Under the pieces are notes generated by a model. That model had not been told where the DNA came from. It worked only from the letters and a program-made list of their open reading frames with translations, and searched no databases. Source: Candidatus Rifleibacteriota bacterium (lineage in GTDB: Bacteria; Muiribacteriota; Ozemobacteria; Ozemobacterales; Ozemobacteraceae). From it: DNA of 64,000 bases. The DNA lies in the NCBI GenBank assembly GCA_015233565.1, contig JADFXM010000002.1, positions 211,385 through 275,384 of the forward strand, in the 5' to 3' direction. Shown here piece after piece: positions 52,476 to 61,812 of this stretch; within the stretch, counting starts at the first letter, position 1; every line of letters begins with the position of its first letter. A program made the position numbers and the translations under genes.

Positions 52476-55094
52476 ATGCATAAAATCAGTGAAGATTATT
52501 TGAAAAAACAAAAAGAAGTCTCTATCCTTAAAATAGTTTTGCCCTATTTTGTCATCTCCGGATTGTGGATTCTTCTGTCAGACAAGCTACTGGAGTTTTT
52601 GCAACTTGATGCTGCGACACAAACGCAATTGTCTATTTATAAGGGTTTTGCCTTTGTGGTCGTTACGGCGTCTCTGTTGACAATGTTGCTTCGTTGGCAA
52701 CTAAAAATCCTGGCACAAAGCCAGTCCACTTTACAGGAAAGCGAAGAGCGACTACGATTGCTCGGGGACAACCTGCCTGAAAGCTATGTTTTCCAATACA
52801 CCCTGAACCCCGATGGGTCTATTCGCTTCCTCTATCTGAGTGCTGGAGTGGAAAAGTTACACAAGGTCAAAGTTGAAGATGCCCTTAAAGATTCCAACCT
52901 GATTTTCTGCCAGGCTCCTCTGGAATTCTTATCAAAGTTGAATTCAGAACAAGAGATCAGTTTCAAAAATTTATCCGACCTTATTATAACATTGCCAATA
53001 AAGCGACCCGATGAAGAATGCCGTTGGATACACTTTTGCTCCCGACCACACCGTTCTTTCAACGGTGAAATTATATGGGATGGAGTAGCCACCGAAATCA
53101 CCTTACAAAAAAAGATTGCGGAAGAACTCCAAAAGACTCAGGACACATATCGTTCACTGTTTTTGAATATGATGAACAGTGTTGTTCATGCGCGAGTAAT
53201 ATTTCAAAGCGATACTCCTATCGACATGGAATACATTTCGACTAACCCGGCATTTGCTGAAGTGACAGGAATAACCCAATCTGTTCAGGGTTGCAGAATA
53301 AGTGAGGTAATTCCCGGTTATTGTGAACGCAATAAAGACTCCCTTGAGACTTTTGGGAAAGTCGCCCTTACGGGGATCCCAGCGAGATTGGAACATTTTC
53401 TCCCCGAATTGGATCGCTGGTTCTCCTTTATGATTTATTCTCCTGCACAAAACGAGATTATTATTATTACTGAAAACGTCACCGATCGAAAACGTGCAGA
53501 GATAGCTCTGAGCGAAAGCGAAGAACGTTTTCGGACCCTTGTCTTTAGTGCCCCTGATGGTATCCTTATTCAATCCGAAGGATACGTTAGATACCTCAAC
53601 CCAGCCATGGTGAAATTGCTTAGAGCCAAACGAGAAGAGGATTTGCTTGGTAAGGATATCATGAAAATTCTTGCTCCGGAATTTCACTCCATTGTTAAAG
53701 AACGCATTCAAATGCTGATTGAGAAAGGTATTCCAGCGCCAGCAATGGAACAAGTATTTCTGCGTGTTGATGACTCGTCAGTACCGGTTGAAGTCACTGC
53801 TGTTCCCTTCCGCTTTCAGGGTCGCTTTTCAGTCGTAGTCTTTGCTCGCGACATCACGGCACGACGAAAAGCAGAAATTGATAACAGGAACCTCCAGGAA
53901 CAGTTGTTTCAGTCACAGAAAATGGAAGCAGTGGGAAGATTGGCTGGAGGAGTAGCACATGATTTCAATAACATTCTCGGCGTGATCATCGGACGGACAG
54001 AGATGGCTTTGGAAAGAACCAAGCCAGAAGACAGATTGCATTACGATTTAAAGGAAATTTTAACTGCAAGTTTGCGATCTGCGGATATCACAAAACAATT
54101 GTTGGCCTTTGCTCGAAAACAGGCCATTTCTCCGCACCCCCTCGATTTGAATGCAGAAATTGAGAATATTCTAAAGATGATTCAACGGCTAATTGGGGAA
54201 AATGTTAAATTGTTGTGGCAGCCCAATCCTGAATTGTGGCCAGTAAATATCGACCCGTCCCAACTTGTCCAGCTACTGGCAAATCTTTGTATTAACGCGA
54301 GAGATGCCATCAAAGACACTGGAAAAATCATTATCAAAACAGCAAATCTTGTTTTAGACAAATCCTCCTGCACAGATCATGAAGAGTTTAACTCAGGGGA
54401 ATATGTGCTTTTGACTATTACTGATGACGGTTGCGGGATGGACAAAGAGATTTTGAGCCAGATTTTTGAACCTTTCTTTACAACAAAAAAACTCGGTTCC
54501 GGAAGCGGACTAGGCTTGGCGACAGTATATGGCATTGTTAAACAAAATAATGGGCACATTACCGTTTACAGCGAACCACAAAAGGGAACGACCTTCAACA
54601 TTTATTTTCCCCATTTTCAGGGGAAGGCAGAGGTCCAAAAAAAAAGAAATTCAGCGGAAATTATGAAAGGGAATAATGAAAAGATTTTAGTAGTCGAAGA
54701 TGATGCTGCACTTGGAAATCTAACACAAATGATGCTGGAAGCTTTTGCATATTCTGTGCTAATCGCCAATAGTCCGAGCGATGCTATCCAGTTGGCAAAA
54801 GAACATTCCGAGGAAATTCAACTTTTGCTCACTGACGTTGTAATGCCTGAAATGAATGGAAGAGAATTAGCCGAACGAGTACAGCTAATAAATCCCTCGA
54901 TCAAATGCCTGTTTATGTCTGGTTACACTGCAAACCTCATAGCTCATCATGGGGTTTTAGACAAGGAAATTCACTTTCTCCAGAAGCCATTTTCTTCTAA
55001 AGAGCTTGCTTTCAAAGTCAGAGAAACCCTGGAATCTCCGAGACATTTTCCGACAAAAGTTTTGGCCGAAAACAGTTCAAATCCGAGAGAATGA
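52476..55094 (+). CDS. Hybrid sensor histidine kinase with three PAS domains and receiver
   Basis: The 872-residue protein has two membrane helices (about 18-40 and 62-82) and three PAS-type sensor segments (about 85-215, 220-335 and 345-465). A HisKA domain carries the phosphorylated His at 495 (GGVAHDFNN). The ATPase domain has LCINARDA, DDGCGMDKE and GSGSGLGLATVYGIV, and the receiver (about 733-850) has the acceptor Asp near 787 (LLTDVVMP). The extracytoplasmic loop is very short, so sensing is probably inside the cell through PAS. No separate response regulator gene is adjacent, so its output partner is elsewhere. The gene is monocistronic. Confidence 0.93.
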   Translation: MHKISEDYLKKQKEVSILKIVLPYFVISGLWILLSDKLLEFLQLDAATQTQLSIYKGFAFVVVTASLLTMLLRWQLKILAQSQSTLQESEERLRLLGDNLPESYVFQYTLNPDGSIRFLYLSAGVEKLHKVKVEDALKDSNLIFCQAPLEFLSKLNSEQEISFKNLSDLIITLPIKRPDEECRWIHFCSRPHRSFNGEIIWDGVATEITLQKKIAEELQKTQDTYRSLFLNMMNSVVHARVIFQSDTPIDMEYISTNPAFAEVTGITQSVQGCRISEVIPGYCERNKDSLETFGKVALTGIPARLEHFLPELDRWFSFMIYSPAQNEIIIITENVTDRKRAEIALSESEERFRTLVFSAPDGILIQSEGYVRYLNPAMVKLLRAKREEDLLGKDIMKILAPEFHSIVKERIQMLIEKGIPAPAMEQVFLRVDDSSVPVEVTAVPFRFQGRFSVVVFARDITARRKAEIDNRNLQEQLFQSQKMEAVGRLAGGVAHDFNNILGVIIGRTEMALERTKPEDRLHYDLKEILTASLRSADITKQLLAFARKQAISPHPLDLNAEIENILKMIQRLIGENVKLLWQPNPELWPVNIDPSQLVQLLANLCINARDAIKDTGKIIIKTANLVLDKSSCTDHEEFNSGEYVLLTITDDGCGMDKEILSQIFEPFFTTKKLGSGSGLGLATVYGIVKQNNGHITVYSEPQKGTTFNIYFPHFQGKAEVQKKRNSAEIMKGNNEKILVVEDDAALGNLTQMMLEAFAYSVLIANSPSDAIQLAKEHSEEIQLLLTDVVMPEMNGRELAERVQLINPSIKCLFMSGYTANLIAHHGVLDKEIHFLQKPFSSKELAFKVRETLESPRHFPTKVLAENSSNPRE

Positions 55095-55194
55095 ATTTTT
55101 GGATTAGAAAAATACTTCAGACATAATTATGGCCACTGTTCGCATTAACAAACTCATACCGAATATGAGCCTTGTGCTGCAATTCTTAACTTTC

Positions 55195-55222
55195 TTGCAA
55201 ACTTGCAGAAATTTGGTAGTAT
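55195..55222 (+). promoter_or_regulatory. Candidate promoter of the aldolase gene
   Basis: TTGCAA (55195-55200) and TAGTAT (55217-55222) are 16 bp apart and lie 34 bp before the ATG at 55256. Each box has two mismatches to consensus. Confidence 0.4.
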
Positions 55223-55255
55223 CCTCGAAGGGAAGAATTAATTTTGGAGGAATTT

Positions 55256-56095
55256 ATGTTACGTCGGCTGAAAGTGTTCACAATTTTTTTGGTAATTGTT
55301 CTATCAATGGTGGATTCATTTTCTGCGTTTGGAGGCACGCTCCCAATCACTAACCCGCTTAAAGCCAAATTAAAAGCAGGAAAGCCGGTGTTTGGAGCAT
55401 TTGTCACTATTCCTTCGGCCAAAGTAGTTGAAAATCTTGCGGTTCCTGGCAAGTTAGATTTTGTCTGGATCGAAGCTGAGCATACTGAATTTGGTCCGCG
55501 GGAAGTTCAAGACCTGACTATAGCTGCGGAAAACGAAGGGTTGACTTCGATTGTTCGAGTTCCTACAAACGATCGCGACCAGATCAAAAAATTTGTTGGA
55601 ACAGGAGTCCTTGGAGTAATTGTGGCCAACATTTCGTCTGCTGATGATGCACGCAAAGCAATCGCTAATTTGAAATACCCCCCTCTGGGATGTCGAACTG
55701 TTGGTCCCGAGCGTGGTAATCGTTATCTTGCCCATTTCAAGGAATATCTGGAGGCTGCCAACGACCAAATAATGGTTATCCTCATGATTGAAACCCCCCA
55801 GGCTATAGCGGAAATCGATCAGATTGTGCGACTTCCCGGTATCGATGTACTGCACATCGGTTTGGGTGACCTTTCGCTTTCCTTGGGTGCGGCAATGGAT
55901 TCTCCTAAAGTCCGGGAAGCAGTTGCGAAAGTTGAATCTGCAGCACGTGGAGCTGGAATTCCTCTCGGTGGCCCGCTTCCTGAGCTAAAAAAACTCGATG
56001 AAAAACTCAAGGCCGGATACAGGTTCTTTACCATCCCGGGAGATATGGAAATCCTGCAACAAGGAGTTTCCCGATTTTTTACTCCGGGTTCGTGA
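55256..56095 (+). CDS. Exported HpcH/HpaI-type aldolase
   Basis: The ATG at 55256 is chosen because ggagg lies 5 bases upstream; a frame start four codons earlier has no such site. Residues 1-25 are a signal peptide (MLRRLKVFTIFLVIVLSMV, ending SFSAFGG). The rest is a class II HpcH/HpaI aldolase fold: DFVWIEAEHTEFGP near 65-78, SIVRVPTNDRDQIKKF near 100, GVIVANISSADDA, the GCRTVGPERGNRYL loop, MIETPQAIAEI near 180 with the metal-binding Glu, and GLGDLSLSLG near 210. Family members cleave 2-keto-3-deoxy acids in the cytoplasm; a signal peptide is unusual. The substrate is unknown. Confidence 0.85.
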   Translation: MLRRLKVFTIFLVIVLSMVDSFSAFGGTLPITNPLKAKLKAGKPVFGAFVTIPSAKVVENLAVPGKLDFVWIEAEHTEFGPREVQDLTIAAENEGLTSIVRVPTNDRDQIKKFVGTGVLGVIVANISSADDARKAIANLKYPPLGCRTVGPERGNRYLAHFKEYLEAANDQIMVILMIETPQAIAEIDQIVRLPGIDVLHIGLGDLSLSLGAAMDSPKVREAVAKVESAARGAGIPLGGPLPELKKLDEKLKAGYRFFTIPGDMEILQQGVSRFFTPGS

Positions 56096-56267
56096 AAGCC
56101 TTTTATACTTAAATTCAGCTTTGAACTGTTGTTAATTAGACATATTTCCCTTCAATGTTCTAATCGAACTCTGCTTCTGTCCATCGCCACTTTAAATGAC
56201 ACTAAGTTAAGATGGACAAAGTTAGCTATTGCACTACAATAGTTAAGCTTTGACAAACGTAGCCGGA

Positions 56268-56345
56268 TAATTGAGCGGAGTCGAAATACCTGGGTTTGCT
56301 TCCAAAAGCTGTAGTCGAACTCTTTGCGCTGAACCAGGGGTTAAA
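56268..56345 (+). repeat. Dispersed repeat family B, partial copy 4
   Basis: It shares tgagcggagtcgaa with the 4.2-kb copy and then continues with gtagtcgaactctttgcgctgaacc-like words, split and partly inverted. It is the least complete member. Confidence 0.4.
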
Positions 56346-56411
56346 AATGATGGATATTTCCTCAATTTTTTTTAATTGTCGTGTTTTGTTTTATTTAAGG
56401 CGAAAACAAGA

Positions 56412-56440
56412 TTGATTTTGGATTTTTTGTGATGTACACT
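56412..56440 (+). promoter_or_regulatory. Promoter placed for a leaderless mRNA
   Basis: TTGATT (56412-56417), a 17-bp spacer and TACACT (56435-56440) end exactly 7 bases before the ATG at 56448, with no ribosome site between. The geometry is identical to the promoter at 43225-43253. Confidence 0.55.
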
Positions 56441-56447
56441 AAGCCGT

Positions 56448-57647
56448 ATGGATTATAAACAGATTGCTTTTGATCTCAAAACAGGCAATGCAGAATCTAT
56501 CGCAAAATTGCTCAAAACTCTTTTTGAGTCTGATGAAATAAGCACGAATAAAGAACTTTTTGAAGTTCTTTATGACCTTAAATTTCATACTGATTTTGGC
56601 GTAAAATTTTGGGCCAAAAAGGTTTTAAACAAGCTTGAGGTGCAATACCCGAAAAGAAAACAGGAGTTTGATGGGCCTCCTCCTCCCGAAGAACTGATTG
56701 AGGGTCCTCAAACTTCTGAGGAATCTCAAATCCCCTCTCCAGAGCCAACGCTTAGTTCCGAGCAAACTGTGCTTCCAGAGGAAATGCCTCTTTCCGAACA
56801 AGCTCACTTACCGGATTTAACAGTTCCCCCCGAACGGGACACTTCTCCAGAGCAAGCACCTTCCTCTGAACAACCCCTCCCTTCAGAACAAACTCTTCCT
56901 CCGGAAGAAACAGCTCTTTCTGAACAGACAGTTTCTTGCGAAAATTTAGCACCCTCCGAATCTCTAGTGGATGAACTAATTAAAAAGTTAAGCGAAAATC
57001 CCGATGACGTACTTCTTGAGGATCTGAAAATAATTCTTGAAAGACCGCATGATCAGGCGAAAGAACCCTTGTTTACATTTTTTAAAAACTGTACTGACTC
57101 CAATCTTCTTTCTTTTCTGGCAAAAAACCTTGGAAAGACCTACCCATCTGAAGAATCTCTTCTACTGCTTGCCCCTTTTCTTCGTCACGAGGACAGTCGT
57201 GTTGTTGCAAATACTATTGAGGGAATTGAGGGAATAATTGATACCCGAACTTTTGTTTTATTGTCCCAACTATTTGATCATCCTGACAACCGTGTCAGAT
57301 CAAACGTTGCAGTAGCCATCGCACGGTTTAATAGTGATGATGCCATGGCAATTATTGAACGGATGCTGCAGCTCCATGGAAAAACCCATATGCAGTTTTC
57401 TGCTTGTTATGCAATCAGGGAACTAAAAGAAAAACGGTTATTTCCGAAACTTGTGGATCTGTTTTCAGACCCGCAATTGTTTCGGGAAGCTTTGAAAGTG
57501 TTTCTTGCCGTTCCATGCAACGAAGGGGTAGAAGTTCTCCAAGACGCACTGCAAGAATTAACTGACGAACAACAGAAATTCTCCATCCTTGCTTCAATTG
57601 ATCAGATCCTGAAATTTATTGAAGAGGCCGATGTTTCGAATAGTTGA
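56448..57647 (+). CDS. HEAT-repeat protein with Pro/Glu-rich linker
   Basis: This 399-residue cytoplasmic protein has a short N-terminal helical part (1-70). A low-complexity linker follows (about 75-175), with a loosely repeated SEQT-(V/L)-PPEE pattern. The C-terminal block of HEAT-like repeats (about 180-390) includes LLAPFLRHEDSRVVANTIEG and LFDHPDNRVRSNVAVAIARF. No signal, membrane helix or enzyme motif is seen. It resembles the HEAT part of the scaffold encoded at 31966 in the pilus operon, but it is not linked to other genes here. Its partner is unknown. A leaderless message is predicted. Confidence 0.7.
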   Translation: MDYKQIAFDLKTGNAESIAKLLKTLFESDEISTNKELFEVLYDLKFHTDFGVKFWAKKVLNKLEVQYPKRKQEFDGPPPPEELIEGPQTSEESQIPSPEPTLSSEQTVLPEEMPLSEQAHLPDLTVPPERDTSPEQAPSSEQPLPSEQTLPPEETALSEQTVSCENLAPSESLVDELIKKLSENPDDVLLEDLKIILERPHDQAKEPLFTFFKNCTDSNLLSFLAKNLGKTYPSEESLLLLAPFLRHEDSRVVANTIEGIEGIIDTRTFVLLSQLFDHPDNRVRSNVAVAIARFNSDDAMAIIERMLQLHGKTHMQFSACYAIRELKEKRLFPKLVDLFSDPQLFREALKVFLAVPCNEGVEVLQDALQELTDEQQKFSILASIDQILKFIEEADVSNS

Positions 57648-57663
57648 AGAGATTCGATTTTGT

Positions 57664-57735
57664 GCAAACCTGCTTTTAATCACATTAGATTTTGCGTTTT
57701 AAGAAACGATTGTGATTGCACTAACACTTGTTTGC
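57664..57735. terminator. Possible structured end between convergent genes
   Basis: Nested inverted repeats gcaaac/gtttgc (57664-57669, 57730-57735) and aatcaca/tgtgatt (57678-57684, 57711-57717) lie in the gap between the HEAT gene and the convergent pseudopilin gene. There is no T-run, so this is a weak call. Confidence 0.25.
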
Positions 57736-57740
57736 TTTGG

Positions 57741-58313
57741 TCATGACCCTGATGTTTTATATGACCCGATAGCCATTAATATATCATCGAAAGCGGCAGA
57801 GTTCGTAAGAATTGTGGCCGGATCACCAAACCAAAGATCAGGCCCTGCACATTGAATGAAAATCATATTATTGGAATGAACAAAATATTTGATTGGTGTA
57901 CCCCATGGATCAGTCATAAAATCATTTGGGGATCCTTCCATGTATGGGCCTTTCCATTTTTTTTGCAAAACACTGTAAACTGCAACATTGTTTATTAGAA
58001 CGTTTGTTGTTCCCAGGCCCATTTCCTTTGAAGTACTATTATCGGTTTCACTGTTGAGGCCGGCTAAATTAATAACACTTGTGCTATAGGTATTACTATT
58101 TTGGCATGGGTATCTTCCCATGTTTTGATTGAAATTCTGTATGGCCGATTTTAAATTACTCAATTGAGCTTTGGCGGCAGAAATTTTGCCTTGCTCAGTT
58201 ACACCGGTAATCATTGGCCCGGCGACCGAAGACAAGATCGATACAACTATTATAACAACCATTATTTCCATGAGAGTAAAACCTTTTTTGAATCTCATGG
58301 TTGTTTTGTTCAT
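57741..58313 (-). CDS. Type II secretion/type IV pseudopilin, GspG-like
   Basis: The 190-residue protein has a prepilin leader ending KKG and the cleavage context G|FTLMEIMVVI, with Phe at +1 and Glu at +5. A hydrophobic helix to about residue 33 follows. The C-terminal domain contains WKGPYMEGSPNDFMTDPWGTP, the typical GspG DPWG-type loop, although the calcium-binding residues are not obvious. It would be processed by PilD and placed in the inner membrane as a pseudopilus subunit. It stands alone, without other gsp genes. An alternative start is the ATG at 58298; neither start has a good ribosome site. Confidence 0.88.
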   Translation of the reverse strand: MNKTTMRFKKGFTLMEIMVVIIVVSILSSVAGPMITGVTEQGKISAAKAQLSNLKSAIQNFNQNMGRYPCQNSNTYSTSVINLAGLNSETDNSTSKEMGLGTTNVLINNVAVYSVLQKKWKGPYMEGSPNDFMTDPWGTPIKYFVHSNNMIFIQCAGPDLWFGDPATILTNSAAFDDILMAIGSYKTSGS

Positions 58314-58961
58314 GAGTTTTTCTATTTCAATGCCCTTTAGTATGGTACCTTTTCCCTGTTCTTACATTCTTTTATTTCTCTTTCCTCTCTTAAGTATACC
58401 TCTAAAAATACATTTTGATAACAATCTGAATCTTTGAGACATTTCCGACCAAAAATTTTTCCTACAAATTTATTTTACTGTATTATGCAACAAACAATTT
58501 GCTTTAAATGATCGGCATAATTGTAAATAGACTAAGTGAGTTGATCATTAAATAATGATGGAAGTTCAGAATTAATAGACCAATTCCTCGGTTGAATTGA
58601 CTTCGCCCAGTAATTGAACGCTTAATAGTTTTTTCCTTGGTAATTTTATTTTTGGTACAAAGATTCCTTCTCATAGAATTTGATTATTGCTGGTAGCAAC
58701 AATTTCCTGGTAACATCATCGTCATTCAATCTGAAAGGATGATTTTTAATGTAACATTTCATTCTTTTTGCCCCGCTTTTGCAAATCGCTTTGTATCAAT
58801 TTTATGTGTGCCAAGATTTTTCGACAGCTTCCACCGCAGAGCTTCTTTTTCCATTTCTTCATTAGTGTATTTTTCCAATAAATAAATGTTTGTCCTGTGG
58901 TAAACTGAACGGACAAGAATGCGGCCAAGATATTTCCGACAGCATGAGGAGAGAAGACAGT
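58314..58961. other. Non-coding region between pseudopilin and pullulanase genes
   Basis: The divergent promoters of both genes should lie here, but none stands out. Near the right end an inverted repeat ttgtcc (58890-58895) and ggacaa (58911-58916) is spaced like an operator, 46 bp before the pullulanase ATG. ORFs in this stretch show no family likeness. Confidence 0.35.
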
Positions 58962-61136
58962 ATGAGTAATTTTAATTTCACATTTCTGATGATTATTATC
59001 AGTGTGTTGCTTTTTGGCAGTGTAGCGTCGGGGGAACAACCATTTGTAAAAGATTGGCGCAAAATTGATTCCTTGTATTCCTACGATGGAAACGACCTGG
59101 GATGTACATACCATAAAGGTTCAGCTACATTGAAACTTTGGGCGCCAAAAGCTTTCAGTGTAAAGGTTTTTCTTTACGATAGAAATGATCAAACAAGGCT
59201 GATTGGAGAGAAGCCAATGAAGTTATCGGATCACGGCCTTTGGAGTATTACTTTGGCCGGAGGCGATTTTCCTGGAATAGATGATTTCAGAGGATATTAT
59301 TATCAGTATGAAGTCATCAATCCTGATCGTAACCCGCGGATAGTTCTTGATCCTTATGCCAAATCAATGGCAGCTGTGACTGTTGATACAAATGGAGAGA
59401 GTGCGGGCGCTAGCGGAGATTTTGTTGGTAAAGCAGCTATTATCGACCCATCAATTGTCGGTGTCAAACTTGGAAATCCTGACATAAAGGGGTATTCGAA
59501 ACGGGAAGACGCTGTAATTTGGGAAATCCACATACGGGATTTTACTTCCGATCCTGCTATTGAAAAAGGTCTTTCAAAGCGTTGGGGAAGTTACCGGGCA
59601 TTCATTGACAAACTTTCCTATATCAAATCACTGGGGGTAACACATATTCAATTACTACCGGTCCAGGCTTGGTACTTCGGTGACGAAACCAAGATGGATC
59701 AACGAGAGATGCATTACTCTTCCAAAAATAATCAATATAATTGGGGATATGATCCGCAGAATTATTTTACTCCTGATGGCGCCTATTCAGAAAACCCAAA
59801 TGATCCCGAACTCAGAATAGCTGAGCTCAAGGATCTGATAAAGGCCATACACGACGCAAATATGGGAGTGATTCTTGATGTTGTATATACCCATATGTCA
59901 AAAGCTGAATTCCTGGATGATATTGTTCCAGACTATTACTTTTTCCAGGACAAGGACGGCAAATTATTGGGAGATTTTGGAAACAATCTCGCAACCAATA
60001 GGAAAATGGCTGAAAAACTTATTGTTGATTCCGTAAAATACTGGTTTCAAGAATTCAAGATCGACGGAATGCGTTTTGACATGATGGGAGACGCTACTCA
60101 GGATGCAATTCAACGAGCCTATGATGCTGCTGTTGCCATTAATCCAAAGGCTCTATTTCTAGGTGAAGGTTGGCGAACTTTTAAAGGAGATCTTGATGAT
60201 CCCTCGTTAAAGGGGAAAGCTGCTGATCAGGATTGGATGGACAAAACTGACAGCGTGGGAGTGTTTTCGGATGAGTTTCGGAATGAGTTGAAATCTGGCT
60301 TTGGTTGCGAGGGAGAACCGAGATTTATCACCGGCGGAGCCCGAAAGATCGCTCAGATATTAGCTAATCTTAAAGCTCAACCAACCAATACACCTGCTGA
60401 TTCACCTGGGGATATGGTGCAATATATTGCGGCCCATGACAATTTGCCATTATATGATGTTATTGCCCAGTCAATAAAAAAAGATCCGGATCTTCCGGAA
60501 AACGACCGGGAAATTCATAAACGAATCCGAATTGGAAATGCGCTTCTTCTGACAGCTCAAGGAACGGCTTTTTTACACGCAGGACAGGAATATGGCAGAA
60601 CAAACCAATGGCGTGCTCCTGAAAAACCCGAATGGAAATTCCACACCCTGGATAATTCAGATGGAACACCTTTCAAATTTCCCTATTTCATTTTTGATTC
60701 CTACGATTCTTCTGATTCAATAAATCGATTCGATTGGACAAAAGCTACCGAAATGGCGCAATATCCAACGAACCAGATCACCCGAAAATATACCGCTGGC
60801 CTGATTGCCTTAAGAAGATCAACCGATGCCTTTAGACTTGGTACAAAAAATTTGGTGGACCAGAATGTTACTCTTATAAACGCACCTGAAATCAAAAATG
60901 AAGATTTGGTCATTGCCTATCGCTGTCGGGCAACTACAGGCGAAATCTACAATGTTTTTGTAAATGCGGATACGAAAATCCGGAAATTGACGATTAATTA
61001 TGACTTGACGAAGGGACTGGTGGTCTGCAATGCTGATGAAGTAAATCCAAACGGTGTCTCGAAAAAAACAGGGTTTGAAATTACTCCCTCAGAAGTTACG
61101 CTTCAACCCTTGATGGTTGCTATCGTTAAAAATTGA
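58962..61136 (+). CDS. Exported type I pullulanase (GH13 with CBM48)
   Basis: The ATG at 58962 follows aggaga and begins a signal peptide (1-24, ending SVASGE); an earlier frame start lacks these. Residues about 35-140 form a CBM48-type starch-binding module (TLKLWAPKAFSVKVFLYD). The GH13 catalytic domain carries the pullulanase signature YNWGYDPQNY near 265, DVVYTH (region I), GMRFDMMGD with nucleophile D373, GEGW with acid E402, and AAHDNLPLYD. The enzyme hydrolyses alpha-1,6 links of pullulan or branched starch outside the cytoplasm. The 724-residue length is usual. It is a single gene and may feed sugar metabolism together with galT. Confidence 0.93.
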   Translation: MSNFNFTFLMIIISVLLFGSVASGEQPFVKDWRKIDSLYSYDGNDLGCTYHKGSATLKLWAPKAFSVKVFLYDRNDQTRLIGEKPMKLSDHGLWSITLAGGDFPGIDDFRGYYYQYEVINPDRNPRIVLDPYAKSMAAVTVDTNGESAGASGDFVGKAAIIDPSIVGVKLGNPDIKGYSKREDAVIWEIHIRDFTSDPAIEKGLSKRWGSYRAFIDKLSYIKSLGVTHIQLLPVQAWYFGDETKMDQREMHYSSKNNQYNWGYDPQNYFTPDGAYSENPNDPELRIAELKDLIKAIHDANMGVILDVVYTHMSKAEFLDDIVPDYYFFQDKDGKLLGDFGNNLATNRKMAEKLIVDSVKYWFQEFKIDGMRFDMMGDATQDAIQRAYDAAVAINPKALFLGEGWRTFKGDLDDPSLKGKAADQDWMDKTDSVGVFSDEFRNELKSGFGCEGEPRFITGGARKIAQILANLKAQPTNTPADSPGDMVQYIAAHDNLPLYDVIAQSIKKDPDLPENDREIHKRIRIGNALLLTAQGTAFLHAGQEYGRTNQWRAPEKPEWKFHTLDNSDGTPFKFPYFIFDSYDSSDSINRFDWTKATEMAQYPTNQITRKYTAGLIALRRSTDAFRLGTKNLVDQNVTLINAPEIKNEDLVIAYRCRATTGEIYNVFVNADTKIRKLTINYDLTKGLVVCNADEVNPNGVSKKTGFEITPSEVTLQPLMVAIVKN

Positions 61137-61812
61137 ATTGGATTACCACAATAGCTAATCGTCGCCGCTCACAATGTGTGAAATATTATAATGTTTTGCA
61201 TAAGTACAACACTTGAAAGCTTCGCCAGCCAAATATTGTGATATTTTTCACTTTCATTGTAGCCAAATTTTAACTTCTCTCGCCAGGATTGTCCCTCAAG
61301 CGGGAATGTGGCCCCTGCGGGTAGAGGCTTATGCTGTTTCTGCGGCGATAATCGCATTTTGTAAAGTTCAATGAACAAAAAAGGACCAGCAAATTCACTG
61401 AAATAATTTCTAAAAAAAGCCAGAGGAGACAATTTTAGTGTGAAAGGAAAAAGCTTGCGGCTTTTTCTCTGAAATCTGTGTTTTAAAACAGGTTTTGAAG
61501 AAAATTGATCAGCTACTTTCATACAGTCTCAAAAAAAAAGAGTCAATTTGAAAATCAAATTGACTCTTTTTTACAGGGGCAAATGCACCCATGTAATTGC
61601 GTGTAGCGAAGTCAAAGCACTTTTGCTTTAAAAAAAAGTCGCGTCATTCACAGAAGAAGCAAAATTGCCTTGGCCAAAACGCTTCGCAATTGTAAAACCA
61701 GAATTTATTTTATGTGTTCGCCTCGGTTTTCTTTTTTTTTAGAAATTTTCTTTATCCTACAAAATAAGATATTCATTCTCTCTATAATTGTTTCCGAGTA
61801 CTCAAAACGTTT
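61137..61812. other. Non-coding region with an isolated terminator
   Basis: An 18-bp perfect hairpin lies at 61534-61572 (listed separately). A 117-codon frame on the minus strand (61169-61522) has low-complexity, unlikely protein sequence and no ribosome site, so it is not taken as a gene. Nothing else was recognised. Confidence 0.4.
61534..61572. terminator. Strong bidirectional terminator hairpin
   Basis: The arms 61534-61551 and 61555-61572 are perfectly complementary over 18 bp with a 3-base loop. They have A-runs at the left end and T-runs at the right end, so it can stop transcription from both sides. It lies between the pullulanase gene (+) and the EF-hand gene (-), which converge. 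Confidence 0.85.

Larger units (their letters stand above)
56096..56447. other. Non-coding region with repeat family B fragment
   Basis: The fragment tgagcggagtcgaa at 56272-56285 is identical to that at 4246-4259, and further family-like words run on to about 56345. The end of the region carries the promoter at 56412-56440. The segment ccatcgccac...gatgg near 56180 forms only a 5-bp stem. Confidence 0.4.

Noticed and set aside
61169..61522. 117-codon minus-strand ORF in the gap after the pullulanase gene
   Set aside because: The composition is unlike a protein, there is no start signal and no recognisable domain.
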